DNA of 64,000 bases, from the NCBI RefSeq assembly GCF_000733925.1, contig NZ_JPOO01000003.1:434001-498000 (forward strand), read 5' to 3'. Shown here piece by piece: positions 18,296-27,186 of this stretch. This DNA is from Arenibacter algicola (lineage in GTDB: Bacteria > Bacteroidota > Bacteroidia > Flavobacteriales > Flavobacteriaceae). Numbering within the stretch: position 1 is the first letter of the stretch; each line of letters starts with the position of its first letter. A model generated the notes under the pieces. It was not told where the DNA came from and made no database searches. It was given only the letters and a program-made list of their open reading frames with translations. The position numbers and the translations under genes are program-made.

Positions 18296-18330
18296 AGGCC
18301 TGCCAAGTTTAATTAACTCGGCAGGCCTTT
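18296..18330 (+). terminator. Hairpin between ilvC and ilvA
   Basis: AGGCCTGCC (18296-18304) pairs with GGCAGGCCT (18320-18328), extended inward by AGTT/AACT. Only a weak T-tract (TTTGTTTA) follows. ilvA starts 17 bases after the stem. It may reduce ilvA expression relative to ilvC or protect the upstream mRNA rather than stop transcription fully. Confidence 0.6.
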
Positions 18331-18346
18331 GTTTATATATGCATTT

Positions 18347-19600
18347 ATGAAACCTTATTTTCCCAAAATAGAAGACATCAGGAAGGCGGCCGAAACCATT
18401 AGGCAAGTTGCAGATATCACTCCATTGACTCAGAGCATTAGATATTCCAAGGCTTATGATGCCAATATTCTTTTAAAAAGGGAAGATTTACATAGGGTAA
18501 GAAGTTATAAAATAAGAGGGGCATTCAATAAGATCAGTTCCCTAACCAAAGAAGAAACGGTGAACGGAGTGGTATGTGCCAGCGCCGGAAACCATGCCCA
18601 GGGTGTTGCTTTTGCCTGTAATCATTTAGGAATAAAAGGAACCATATATATGCCATCGGTGACCCCTAAACAAAAGGTTGAACAAACAAAGTTGTTTGGA
18701 GGGGATTGGGTAACTGTGGTCCTTGAAGGGGATACCTTTGATGATTCCTCCAATGCGGCAAAAAAGTTCTGTGCTGCTGAAAAAAAGACATATATCCATC
18801 CTTTTGATGACCCCAAAATTATTGAGGGACAGGCTACAGTTGGCTTGGAAATATTGGAACAGACCAAAAAGCCTATAGACTATGTCTTTGTGGCTGTTGG
18901 TGGCGGCGGATTGGCCTCGGGCCTCTGTGCTGTATTCAAGACATTATCGCCACAAACAAAAATTATTGGCGTAGAACCGGAAGGAGCCCCGTCTATGAAA
19001 ACTTCCATAGAAAAGGGAGTTAACACCGAACTGGAACACATAGACAAATTTATTGACGGTGCGGCCGTAAAACGCGTGGGAAACCTTACGTTTAATATTT
19101 GTAAGGAATACCTTCACGATATGGTAACCGTTCCGGAAGGCAAGGTTTGCCAGACCATTTTGGATCTTTACAACAGGGACGCCATAGTTGTGGAACCGGC
19201 AGGAGCACTTACGATTACCGTTTTGGACGATTTTAAGGAAGAAATAAAAGGTAAAAACGTGATCTGCATTGTAAGTGGAAGTAACAATGATATTACACGA
19301 ACGGCTGAGATAAAGGAACGCGCCTTGCTTTACGGCAAATTAAAACATTACTTTATTATACGCTTTCCCCAAAGACCGGGTGCGTTGAAGGAGTTCGTTG
19401 TGGATATTTTAGGGCCCACGGATGATATTACCCATTTTGAATATTCAAAAAAATCGAGTCGGGAGAATGCTCCGGCAGTGGTGGGCATAGAATTAAAAAG
19501 CCCAGAAGATTTGGCACCCCTAATTAAAAGGATGAAGGACAATAATTTTTTTGGGGACTACATTAACGATAAACCAGATTTGTTTCAGTATTTAATTTAA
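18347..19600 (+). CDS. ilvA: Threonine ammonia-lyase (threonine dehydratase)
   Basis: IlvA deaminates threonine to 2-oxobutyrate, the isoleucine-specific entry step. PLP Lys55 is in VRSYKIRGAFNK; the phosphate-binding glycine loop GGGGLASGL is near residue 185. The C-terminal ~85 residues (from HYFIIRFPQRPGALKEFV) form a single ACT-like domain, as in the shorter allosteric type. The ATG at 18347 is chosen over a TTG at 18329 because that TTG is in the hairpin stem. It closes the ilv operon. Feedback control by isoleucine through the ACT-like domain is likely from family knowledge. Confidence 0.94.
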   Translation: MKPYFPKIEDIRKAAETIRQVADITPLTQSIRYSKAYDANILLKREDLHRVRSYKIRGAFNKISSLTKEETVNGVVCASAGNHAQGVAFACNHLGIKGTIYMPSVTPKQKVEQTKLFGGDWVTVVLEGDTFDDSSNAAKKFCAAEKKTYIHPFDDPKIIEGQATVGLEILEQTKKPIDYVFVAVGGGGLASGLCAVFKTLSPQTKIIGVEPEGAPSMKTSIEKGVNTELEHIDKFIDGAAVKRVGNLTFNICKEYLHDMVTVPEGKVCQTILDLYNRDAIVVEPAGALTITVLDDFKEEIKGKNVICIVSGSNNDITRTAEIKERALLYGKLKHYFIIRFPQRPGALKEFVVDILGPTDDITHFEYSKKSSRENAPAVVGIELKSPEDLAPLIKRMKDNNFFGDYINDKPDLFQYLI

Positions 19601-19768
19601 TAACATTTGGGACAATTTTTATGATATTGCAAAATGCGAAATCCTTTTCGTGACTTTACTTCAAATATTCTACCAGATTTATAGGGAATTAAAATTATCG
19701 TTTTATTAATTTAGTGGTCTGATAGTTTAATTTCAATAGTTTCATCTTTCAAAAAAAAAGAATCACTT

Positions 19769-21355
19769 ATGGGCAAATCGGGCATACCTGCAGAACACAC
19801 AATAAACGAGGTTATTCATCAAAGAACCTATCTTATCAATGGTGAATTAAGGGCTTGGAACGGGAACACCTCTGAGGTGTACTCCACCATATCCAGCACA
19901 GAAAAATATGCCCCAACATTACTGGGAAGTATCCCGGACATGGAGGAAAAGGAAGCTTTGGAAGCTCTGGATGCAGCCCTAGTGGCATACAACAAAGGTA
20001 AGGGCATCTGGCCTACCATGCGGGTAAAGGAACGCATAGACTGCATGGAGATTTTTGTAAAGAAAATGCAGACCAAGAGGGATGAAATTGTTAAACTTTT
20101 AATGTGGGAAATTGGAAAATCGCTTCCAGACTCCCAGAAGGAGTTCGACAGAACCGTGGAGTATATTAATGATACCATCGAGGATTACAAGCAACTTGAT
20201 CGGGATAACGCCAAATTTGAAAAAAACGATGGTGTTTATGCACATATTAGGCGGGGACCTCTTGGGGTCGTACTCTGTTTAGGACCATACAACTATCCTT
20301 TGAACGAAACTTTTGCCTTGCTTATTCCTGCTATAATTATGGGGAATACTACCATTTTTAAGCCAGCGAAACATGGGGTTTTATTGATCACACCATTGTT
20401 GGAGGCTTTTCAATCCAGTTTCCCAAAAGGGGTAGTGAATATTGTATTTGGTAGGGGTAGGGCAGTAGCCGCCCCAATAATGAAGACAGGAAAAGTTGAT
20501 GTTTTGGCCTTGATAGGCAATAGTAAATCGGCGAATGCGCTGCAAAATCAACATCCTAAAAGCAATAGATTGCGCTTGGTACTTGGATTGGAAGCTAAAA
20601 ACCCGGCTATAATACTACCCGACGCCGATTTGGATTTAACCATAGACGAATGTATTGCAGGTACCTTGTCCTTTAACGGTCAACGTTGTACCGCACTAAA
20701 AATAATCTATGTACACGAGGATATTGCCGCGGAATTTAATAAAAGATTTTCTGAAAGGGTAGATGCTTTAAAATTTGGAAACCCCTGGGAAGATGGTGTT
20801 AAGTTAACCCCTTTGCCCGAACCAGGTAAGCCCGCCTATATACAGGAATTGATAGATGACGCCAGGGAAAAAGGTGCCAAGATATTGAATAAAAAAGGGG
20901 GCACACATTCCGACAATTATATTTGGCCAGCTATATTATTTCCCGTTAACAAGGAAATGCGGGTCTATCAGGAAGAGCAATTTGGTCCGGTAATTCCAAT
21001 CGTGACCTTTAAGGATATTGAAGAACCTTTAGACGATATGGCAGAATCCAATTATGGACAACAGGTGAGTTTGTTCGGAAGGGATGTATACGCCATAGCT
21101 CCCTTAATAGATACCTTGGTGAACTTGGTATGTAGGGTAAACCTGAACAGTTCTTGTCAACGTGGCCCGGATGTTTATCCATTTACCGGACGAAAGGATT
21201 CTGCCCAAGCCACCCTAAGTGTCTATGATGCATTACGTTCCTTTTCTATTAGAACCTTTGTAGCCTTTAAGGACAACGAACTTAATAATGAAACCGTAGA
21301 ACAGCTGTTAGAGTCCAAATTGTCCAATTTTATTAGTACCGACTACATTCTATAG
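19769..21355 (+). CDS. gapN: NADP-dependent glyceraldehyde-3-phosphate dehydrogenase-type ALDH
   Basis: The 528-residue protein is an aldehyde dehydrogenase. Catalytic Cys307 is in [10 protein letters not shown], and general base Glu275 is in [14 protein letters not shown] and EAKNPA are typical of non-phosphorylating GapN, which oxidises glyceraldehyde 3-phosphate directly to 3-phosphoglycerate with NADPH production. The length is longer than the 475-residue streptococcal enzyme, mostly at the N-terminus (about 40 extra residues). It is transcribed alone, with a strong terminator after it. NADPH supply for IlvC would fit its neighbourhood, but that is inference. Another ALDH specificity remains possible. 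Confidence 0.82.
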   Translation: MGKSGIPAEHTINEVIHQRTYLINGELRAWNGNTSEVYSTISSTEKYAPTLLGSIPDMEEKEALEALDAALVAYNKGKGIWPTMRVKERIDCMEIFVKKMQTKRDEIVKLLMWEIGKSLPDSQKEFDRTVEYINDTIEDYKQLDRDNAKFEKNDGVYAHIRRGPLGVVLCLGPYNYPLNETFALLIPAIIMGNTTIFKPAKHGVLLITPLLEAFQSSFPKGVVNIVFGRGRAVAAPIMKTGKVDVLALIGNSKSANALQNQHPKSNRLRLVLGLEAKNPAIILPDADLDLTIDECIAGTLSFNGQRCTALKIIYVHEDIAAEFNKRFSERVDALKFGNPWEDGVKLTPLPEPGKPAYIQELIDDAREKGAKILNKKGGTHSDNYIWPAILFPVNKEMRVYQEEQFGPVIPIVTFKDIEEPLDDMAESNYGQQVSLFGRDVYAIAPLIDTLVNLVCRVNLNSSCQRGPDVYPFTGRKDSAQATLSVYDALRSFSIRTFVAFKDNELNNETVEQLLESKLSNFISTDYIL

Positions 21356-21397
21356 CCGATATTTTATTTTAGTTTTATCGGAACTTGAAAATTTTCT

Positions 21398-21449
21398 AAA
21401 AACTAAAGCCCAACTTGATATTTATCTCGTGGGCTTTAGTTTTTTTTAT
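21398..21449. terminator. Bidirectional terminator after gapN
   Basis: AAAAACTAAAGCCCA (21398-21412) pairs perfectly with TGGGCTTTAGTTTTT (21430-21444), with T-runs on both strands. It lies between gapN (+) and the histidine kinase gene (-), which converge. Confidence 0.88.
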
Positions 21450-21468
21450 ATCATATCTGTACAGATGA

Positions 21469-23235
21469 CTATTGAATATACTTTTGCTGCAGAATGGATG
21501 TCAATGTTTTGAATAATTCCGTTGGATTAAAAGGTTTGCATATAAGCCCATCTATTCCGTATTCCCCCAGCTGATTTTTAATATCCATTCCTGTGGAAGC
21601 AGACAGCGCGTAAATGGGCATAACCTTATTGAGCGGATTGTTCGAGTCCCTAATTGCCTTGCTGGCCTCAAAACCATTCATTACCGGCATTTGAAGGTCC
21701 ATCAAAATCATATCATAGGTATTCTCCAGGGCCTTATTAAGTGCAATTAGTCCATTTTCGGCTATTTCAAAATCTACCTGCCATTTGGAGAGAAATTTTT
21801 CAATGACCATAATATTCACCTTATTATCCTCGGCCACGAGAATTCTGGTCCCTTTTAGATTATCCTGCTCATGAAATGACTTGGCGTCAAAGGAATAGAT
21901 ATCCTCCTGATGATCGGTCATGCTGCTCTTTTGAAGTTTCAACTTAAAACTAAAGGTAGATCCTTTGCCAACCTCGCTCTCCAATTCAAGATCGCTGTCC
22001 ATAATTTCCAACAATCGCTTACAGATGGCCAGTCCCAGACCTGTACCTCCATACTTTCTTGTAGTATCGGAATTGGCCTGGGCGAACGAGAGAAATATTT
22101 TATCCTTTTTATCTTCGGGAATACCAATTCCCGTATCCGATATTACAAATTCCAAAAAGTAGAAATCCTCCTTTACTTCCAGCACTTCTATATCCACCTT
22201 AACCTTACCCTCTTCGGTAAACTTAATGGCATTACTTACCAAATTGGTCAGGATTTGTGACAATCTGGTACTGTCACCGATAAATGTTTTTGGAATTGAA
22301 GTATCCTTCTTGATAAGCAACCGAATATCCTTTTCTTTTGCCGTATTGTGGAATATACTTCCCAAACCGTTCAGCACCTGATTTAAACTAAAATCCCTTT
22401 CTTCCAATTCCAATTGTCCGGATGCAATTTTGTTAAAATCCAAAATATCATTTACCAAACACAGTAAATGCTCGGAAGAGTGCTTTAAAGTACTTAGGTT
22501 TTCCAACTGCTCCGGTTTAGGATTTTCCAAAAGTAGCAGGTGACTTATACCTATGACCGCATTTAACGGAGTTCTTATCTCATGAGACATAGTGGTCAAA
22601 AACTCGTCCTTGGCCTTATTGGCCATAGATTCCTTCTCCTTGGCTTCAATTAGGGCCAATTCTGTTTCCTTTATTTTGCTAATATCTACAATAGCCCCTA
22701 TATACCCCTCAATATTTCCGTCTTCGGACATAATGACCTTCAAGGAAAAATCCAACCATTTATGTTCTCCGGTAATAATTTGAGACTTAAACGATTTGCT
22801 TATGGTCTTAAAATTGGGAGTCCTAAGGTCTATAAGGTTTTTTAAATCGTTTCCTTGCTCATCCTTTAGGAATTGGTAGTAAGGTTTCCCTAAACAATCT
22901 TTAACCTTATAACCTGTCAACTTTCTCCAGGCAGGGTTCAGATAGGACCAATTGCCATTCAGGTCCATTTCAAAAATAACATCCTTGATGTTTCCGGCCA
23001 CTTTGGACAATTGTCCTGAAATGGACTCCACACTGTTTTTTAACTGCTGGTTCGTCTGGAACAACTCTTGCGAACTTTTCTCCAAAACATTCTCAACCTG
23101 CTCCAAATCACAATCATAAGCCTTGTATGCTTCATCCACTTGATGCAATAAAGGGGCGATAAGATCTAGAGTACTATCATCCAAATCTATCTTTTTTAAC
23201 TGTCTTTTGAGAAGTCTGTGGTAATTATTGCTCAT
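21469..23235 (-). CDS. Hybrid sensor histidine kinase (PAS-HisKA-HATPase-REC)
   Basis: The 588-residue cytosolic kinase has an N-terminal coiled stretch, a PAS domain (about 80-185, FEMDLNGNWSYLNPAWRKLTGY), HisKA with His218 in TTMSHEIRTPLN, an HATPase with N-box NLVSNAIKFT, G1 DTGIGIP and G2 GGTGLGLAI, and a C-terminal receiver with Asp513 in LMDLQMPVMNG. There is no membrane segment and no output domain. It starts four bases inside the end of the FIST gene (ATGA overlap), so the two are translationally coupled and the FIST protein is the likely input partner. Its phospho-target is not obvious here. Confidence 0.92.
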   Translation of the reverse strand: MSNNYHRLLKRQLKKIDLDDSTLDLIAPLLHQVDEAYKAYDCDLEQVENVLEKSSQELFQTNQQLKNSVESISGQLSKVAGNIKDVIFEMDLNGNWSYLNPAWRKLTGYKVKDCLGKPYYQFLKDEQGNDLKNLIDLRTPNFKTISKSFKSQIITGEHKWLDFSLKVIMSEDGNIEGYIGAIVDISKIKETELALIEAKEKESMANKAKDEFLTTMSHEIRTPLNAVIGISHLLLLENPKPEQLENLSTLKHSSEHLLCLVNDILDFNKIASGQLELEERDFSLNQVLNGLGSIFHNTAKEKDIRLLIKKDTSIPKTFIGDSTRLSQILTNLVSNAIKFTEEGKVKVDIEVLEVKEDFYFLEFVISDTGIGIPEDKKDKIFLSFAQANSDTTRKYGGTGLGLAICKRLLEIMDSDLELESEVGKGSTFSFKLKLQKSSMTDHQEDIYSFDAKSFHEQDNLKGTRILVAEDNKVNIMVIEKFLSKWQVDFEIAENGLIALNKALENTYDMILMDLQMPVMNGFEASKAIRDSNNPLNKVMPIYALSASTGMDIKNQLGEYGIDGLICKPFNPTELFKTLTSILQQKYIQ

Positions 23236-24359
23236 TCAGAAAATGTTGTTATCGTCATTGTTTGATTGTGCAGTGTACATGGCGAAAACTTATCAAAGGG
23301 GGCAATTTCCCCGTACGAATAGAAACCCGTGGTATAGATATCATTGCCAAATACTTCATTTACTGCCTCTACCTCTTCCTCCACCAATTGTTTCATAACC
23401 AATCTTCGCCCTACACAGCTTATCAAGAAAGCCAACTGATGTTGATCTTCCGTACTATTCTTGGCAGTTATGGCAGATTGTTCCGCACCACCTATAATTC
23501 TATCAATATTGGCCTTCATTAGTCTTACATAGGAACCTTGGGGAATGTTTCCCGCAAAAGTGAGACTTCCATTTTTCTCATCAACGGACAAAATAGTCCT
23601 TACCACTGGTATTTGATTATCTTCATCCCTCATGCTCAAAGGAAATAACAGACCCGATCCAGGCAAATCCTTTGCCATGTCTCCTAAAAATGATTTATAC
23701 AGCTCCAATGCCGGTTGCCCATCCAATTCATAGAGCACATTGTTGGTAGATTTCGTTACCAATCTTTCAATACCAAAACTGTCCCAACCTCCCTTGGATG
23801 CAAATCCTATACTTAGTTCCGGGCCGTACAAACCCAGGGCAACTATCTTTTTGGAAGCCACTTTATTCCCGGAAATGACAAGGGTATTCTCAAAGTTTGA
23901 ACAATCGCCTGCCAAACCGCCAGTAATACTTACAGACTTATCCAAATCGGAATGCAACCCCTTTACCAATTCTGCCCCATTTACAATAAGTCCATCGCTG
24001 AGTACGAAAATATGTCTCAAATCTGGCCCCATTAATTTGCTACTAATAGCCTTACCTGCCTCATAACTATCCAGATTGCAAGCAACTAGATCAACTTCCT
24101 CGATTCTCAGTTTCGTCTTTTCAAACTTAACCGCAGTTAGGGCAATCGTAGAATCCAACACCTCATTTCCCAAGATCTCTCCAGCAGTGGAACAACCAAT
24201 TAGAATAGCACCTTCAAATTTACATGCAAGTTTGCTTACAAATTCTTCCGTACCAATAAAGGTTGGAGACGCGAAAAGAAAAAACACATCAGGAACAAAT
24301 TTCAAATCCAAATGATCAAGGTCCTGGAGATGAAGTACTTTATGCTGATATATTTTCAT
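23232..24359 (-). CDS. FIST N/C-domain sensor protein
   Basis: The 375-residue protein carries the FIST module, proposed in the literature to bind small ligands such as amino acids and found next to histidine kinases or chemoreceptors. The N-terminal FIST domain spans about 25-200 (GAILIGCSTAGEILGNEV, later SITGGLAGDC). The C-terminal domain spans about 215-355, with GSYVRLMKAN and AFLISCVGRRLVM motifs. There is no signal peptide. It overlaps the downstream hybrid kinase by four bases. A gene-free 405-base region lies upstream, shared with the divergent MFS gene. Confidence 0.88.
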   Translation of the reverse strand: MKIYQHKVLHLQDLDHLDLKFVPDVFFLFASPTFIGTEEFVSKLACKFEGAILIGCSTAGEILGNEVLDSTIALTAVKFEKTKLRIEEVDLVACNLDSYEAGKAISSKLMGPDLRHIFVLSDGLIVNGAELVKGLHSDLDKSVSITGGLAGDCSNFENTLVISGNKVASKKIVALGLYGPELSIGFASKGGWDSFGIERLVTKSTNNVLYELDGQPALELYKSFLGDMAKDLPGSGLLFPLSMRDEDNQIPVVRTILSVDEKNGSLTFAGNIPQGSYVRLMKANIDRIIGGAEQSAITAKNSTEDQHQLAFLISCVGRRLVMKQLVEEEVEAVNEVFGNDIYTTGFYSYGEIAPFDKFSPCTLHNQTMTITTFSE

Positions 24360-24764
24360 GATGATAAATTTTGTAAGAAAAATCTTCTTTTATATATGGT
24401 ATCAACGTTTAATAATCATAAATCGTATAGATTTTGAAATTTAATGGGAGATACCACTAGTCTAATGTATTTATGATTTATGCAAAAAAAATTACTACCC
24501 TTCCGACTGGCAATTAGTCCTTTTGGCCGCCATTGATAAAAAATTTAGACCATAGAGGCTGTAAAAAGTCGAACCCATTAAGTATTAAATGTTTGCCAAA
24601 AAAACACCAAAACTACTATAAACACACGCAGTGTGATTAAAGAGTATTACTTTTGCCGATTTTTGCAGGATATAAATGAATATAAATAGGATAATTATCC
24701 ATAGCTACACGAAAATACCTTGTAGTAATATTGTACCTGTATTAATGTCTTAAATAATAATATT
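24360..24764. other. 405-base divergent intergenic region (FIST / MFS)
   Basis: No coding sequence is supported here. It contains a perfect 12-base palindrome GGATAATTATCC at 24689-24700, about 65 bases before the MFS start, which is a possible operator. It also has a TACTTTTG element at 24648-24655 and a spaced AT-rich inverted repeat (24414-24423 with 24469-24478). Confidence 0.55.
24648..24655 (+). promoter_or_regulatory. Candidate -7 element for the MFS gene
   Basis: TACTTTTG matches TAnnTTTG. The palindrome at 24689-24700 would lie about 30 bases downstream of the start site, where a bound repressor could block transcription. Confidence 0.35.
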
Positions 24765-25967
24765 ATGAGTATGGACAAATCGAACAAAAAAGCGCTACTT
24801 GCCCTAGGGGTAGGAGGCTTTGGTATAGGGATGACCGAGTTTGTGATAATGGGTATTCTACCGGACGTGGCCAATTCTCTTCAAATAAGTATACCTCAAG
24901 CAGGTCATTTTATATCGGCCTATGCCTTGGGCGTAGTAATTGGTGCCCCAACTTTAACAGCTCTGAGCGGAAAGTGGCCAGCACATAAAGTGTTGTTATA
25001 TCTAATGATATGGTTTACGGTTTTCAACACCCTTTCAGCATTTTCAACGAACTATGTTACTTTAATGGTTGCTAGATTCTTGTCTGGATTGCCACATGGA
25101 GCATTTTTTGGAATTGGTGCTGTAGTGGCCGGAAAGTTGGCGAAAGAAGGGAAAGCAGCACAGGCCATAGCCACCATGTTTGCCGGCCTAACCATAGCCA
25201 ACGTTATAGGGGTCCCGATTGGCACCTACTTAGGTCATCATTATAACTGGAACCTATCATTTCTAATGGTTGGTATTGTAGGAGTCATAGCACTTCTCAG
25301 CATCTACTTTTGGATGCCTAAAATGGAAAAATCGTCTTCCGACGGATTCTTCAAGGATTTAAAGGTTTTTAAGAGAGTGGAAATTTGGTTGCTCATTTTA
25401 CTTACCACTATTGGGACTGGGGGATTCTTTGCCTGGTATAGCTATATAGCCCCCTTGTTGACCAACGTATCCGGACATTCTGAAAGTATGGTGAGTTATG
25501 CCATGATTTTGGCCGGTGTAGGAATGGTGTTCGGTAATTTCATTGGCGCTAAAATGGCAGAGATTTTTAGCCCCTTGAAGGCAGTTATCATCAGCTTATC
25601 CTTAATGGTAATGGTACTGCTGATAAACTTCCTGGTTGCTGCAAATCCAGTAGCCATATTAATCTTAACCTTCATAATAGGAATCGTTTCCTTTATGGTA
25701 GGCACACCAATTCAATTGGCCATTATAAAGGCTTCCAAAGGATCTGAGATGTTGGGGTCTTCCATGAATCAGAGTGCCTTCAATATGGGCAATGCCTCTG
25801 GAGCATTCTTTGCCGGATTGCCCATAGCCATGGGATTTGGATTTACCTCTGCAAGCTTGGTCGGGGCCTTAATGGCCGGCACAGGCATTACAATTGCCGT
25901 ATTGATCTTGGTGTTTTCTAAAAATAGAGCCGTCAACACCAAACGAAAAATCGCTTTTAATTCTTAA
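24765..25967 (+). CDS. MFS transporter, DHA1 (arabinose-efflux/SotB-like) family
   Basis: The 400-residue protein has twelve predicted membrane helices. The family opening GMTEFVIMGILPDVA and motif ARFLSGLPHGAFFGIGAV are typical of the AraJ/SotB/YdhP drug and sugar efflux subgroup of the major facilitator superfamily. It is probably a proton-driven exporter in the inner membrane. It is a single gene between the FIST-kinase pair and the leu cluster and ends at a strong terminator. An amino acid or keto acid exporter role would fit the neighbours but is only a guess. Confidence 0.85.
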   Translation: MSMDKSNKKALLALGVGGFGIGMTEFVIMGILPDVANSLQISIPQAGHFISAYALGVVIGAPTLTALSGKWPAHKVLLYLMIWFTVFNTLSAFSTNYVTLMVARFLSGLPHGAFFGIGAVVAGKLAKEGKAAQAIATMFAGLTIANVIGVPIGTYLGHHYNWNLSFLMVGIVGVIALLSIYFWMPKMEKSSSDGFFKDLKVFKRVEIWLLILLTTIGTGGFFAWYSYIAPLLTNVSGHSESMVSYAMILAGVGMVFGNFIGAKMAEIFSPLKAVIISLSLMVMVLLINFLVAANPVAILILTFIIGIVSFMVGTPIQLAIIKASKGSEMLGSSMNQSAFNMGNASGAFFAGLPIAMGFGFTSASLVGALMAGTGITIAVLILVFSKNRAVNTKRKIAFNS

Positions 25968-25992
25968 GGTTCAGAAAAAACCATTAAAACAT

Positions 25993-26034
25993 AAAAGAGG
26001 GCGGCTAATTGTTTTTAGGCGCCCTCTTTTTATA
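25993..26034. terminator. Bidirectional terminator between MFS and leuB
   Basis: AAAAGAGGGCG (25993-26003) pairs with CGCCCTCTTTT (26020-26030), followed by T-rich sequence on both strands. The flanking genes converge. Confidence 0.85.
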
Positions 26035-26035
26035 G

Positions 26036-26055
26036 ATTCCTGTCTACACAGGAAT
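26036..26055. repeat. REP-like palindrome
   Basis: ATTCCTGT and ACAGGAAT pair perfectly around CTAC and are followed by GACAG. Small ATTCCTG...CAGGAATGACA palindromes are dispersed intergenic repeats in many bacteria. Only this copy is seen in the window. Confidence 0.45.
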
Positions 26056-26068
26056 GACAGTTATATTA

Positions 26069-27124
26069 TTAAACATTTTTAGCCAACCAATCGCCAACTT
26101 CACTAGTCTTATAAGCATTTCCTCCTTCTGCCAAATCTTCAGTAACAAAACCTTCTGCAAGAGATTTGTTTACTACATCACGAATGGCCTGTGCCTCTTC
26201 CTTCAAGTCAAAATCTTCGAACATCATGGCAGCTGATAGTACCGTGGCCAATGGGTTTGCTATATCCTTACCTGCAGCCTGTGGATATGACCCGTGAATA
26301 GGTTCATATAACCTAACTTTGCTTCCTACGGAAGCCGATGGCATCAATCCCATAGACCCAGATATTACTGAGGCCTCATCCGTTAAAATATCCCCAAAAA
26401 GATTTTCAGTTATTATTACATCATACCCTTTTGGCCATTGCACCAATCGCATAGCTACGGCATCTACAAATTCATAGGAAACTGTTACTTCTGGGTAATC
26501 TTTTTCCATGGCTTGAACTGTTTCACGCCATAGACGTGAAGATTCCAAAACATTGGCCTTATCAACACAACAAAGTCTTTTGGATCGGGACATAGCCATT
26601 TCAAAGCCTTTTTTTGCCAAACGCTGAATTTCCGCACGGGTATAGGTCATTGTGTCAAAGGCAGTATTCCCATTATCCTTACGCCCACGTTCCCCAAAAT
26701 ACACGCCGCCTGTCAATTCCCTGAGAATAATCAAATCCGTACCCTCGATGCGCTCACGTTTCAAAGGGGATTTATCTATAAGTGAAGGGAAAGTAAAAGT
26801 AGGTCTAACATTGGCAAACAAACCTAATTTTTGTCTCATTTTCAACAATCCCTGTTCTGGACGTACCTTGGCAGAGGGATCGTTGTCGAATCTTGGGTGC
26901 CCGATCGCCCCGAATAAAACGGCATCCGCAGCTTCACAAACGGCATGGGTTTCATCCGGATAAGGCTCTCCAACCGCATCAATTGCTGCTGCACCGGTAA
27001 GGGCAGGCGTCCAGCTTATCTCGTGATTGTATTTCTTGGCTATGGCATTGGATACTTTTACCGCTTGATCAATTACTTCAGGACCTATTCCATCTCCTGC
27101 TAAAAGGGCAATATTTAATTTCAT
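26069..27124 (-). CDS. leuB: 3-isopropylmalate dehydrogenase
   Basis: LeuB oxidatively decarboxylates 3-isopropylmalate with NAD+ in leucine synthesis. The 351-residue protein starts with IALLAGDGIGPEVI. It has the substrate-binding ELTGGVYFGERG block and the metal/NAD motif TENLFGDILTDEASVISGSMGLMPSAS, followed by EPIHGSYPQAAGKDIANP. All are standard. It is the last gene of the minus-strand leuC-leuD-leuA-leuB series, 62 bases after leuA. Confidence 0.96.
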   Translation of the reverse strand: MKLNIALLAGDGIGPEVIDQAVKVSNAIAKKYNHEISWTPALTGAAAIDAVGEPYPDETHAVCEAADAVLFGAIGHPRFDNDPSAKVRPEQGLLKMRQKLGLFANVRPTFTFPSLIDKSPLKRERIEGTDLIILRELTGGVYFGERGRKDNGNTAFDTMTYTRAEIQRLAKKGFEMAMSRSKRLCCVDKANVLESSRLWRETVQAMEKDYPEVTVSYEFVDAVAMRLVQWPKGYDVIITENLFGDILTDEASVISGSMGLMPSASVGSKVRLYEPIHGSYPQAAGKDIANPLATVLSAAMMFEDFDLKEEAQAIRDVVNKSLAEGFVTEDLAEGGNAYKTSEVGDWLAKNV

Positions 27125-27186
27125 TCAGTTTTGCTTTTTGCCAAACGTTTATTCGACTGGCTTGGTTATAATTGTTTGTGTTTTTC

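Noticed and set aside
24414..24478. AATCATAAAT / ATTTATGATT inverted repeat, arms 45 bases apart
   Set aside because: AT-rich arms far apart are expected by chance in this DNA.
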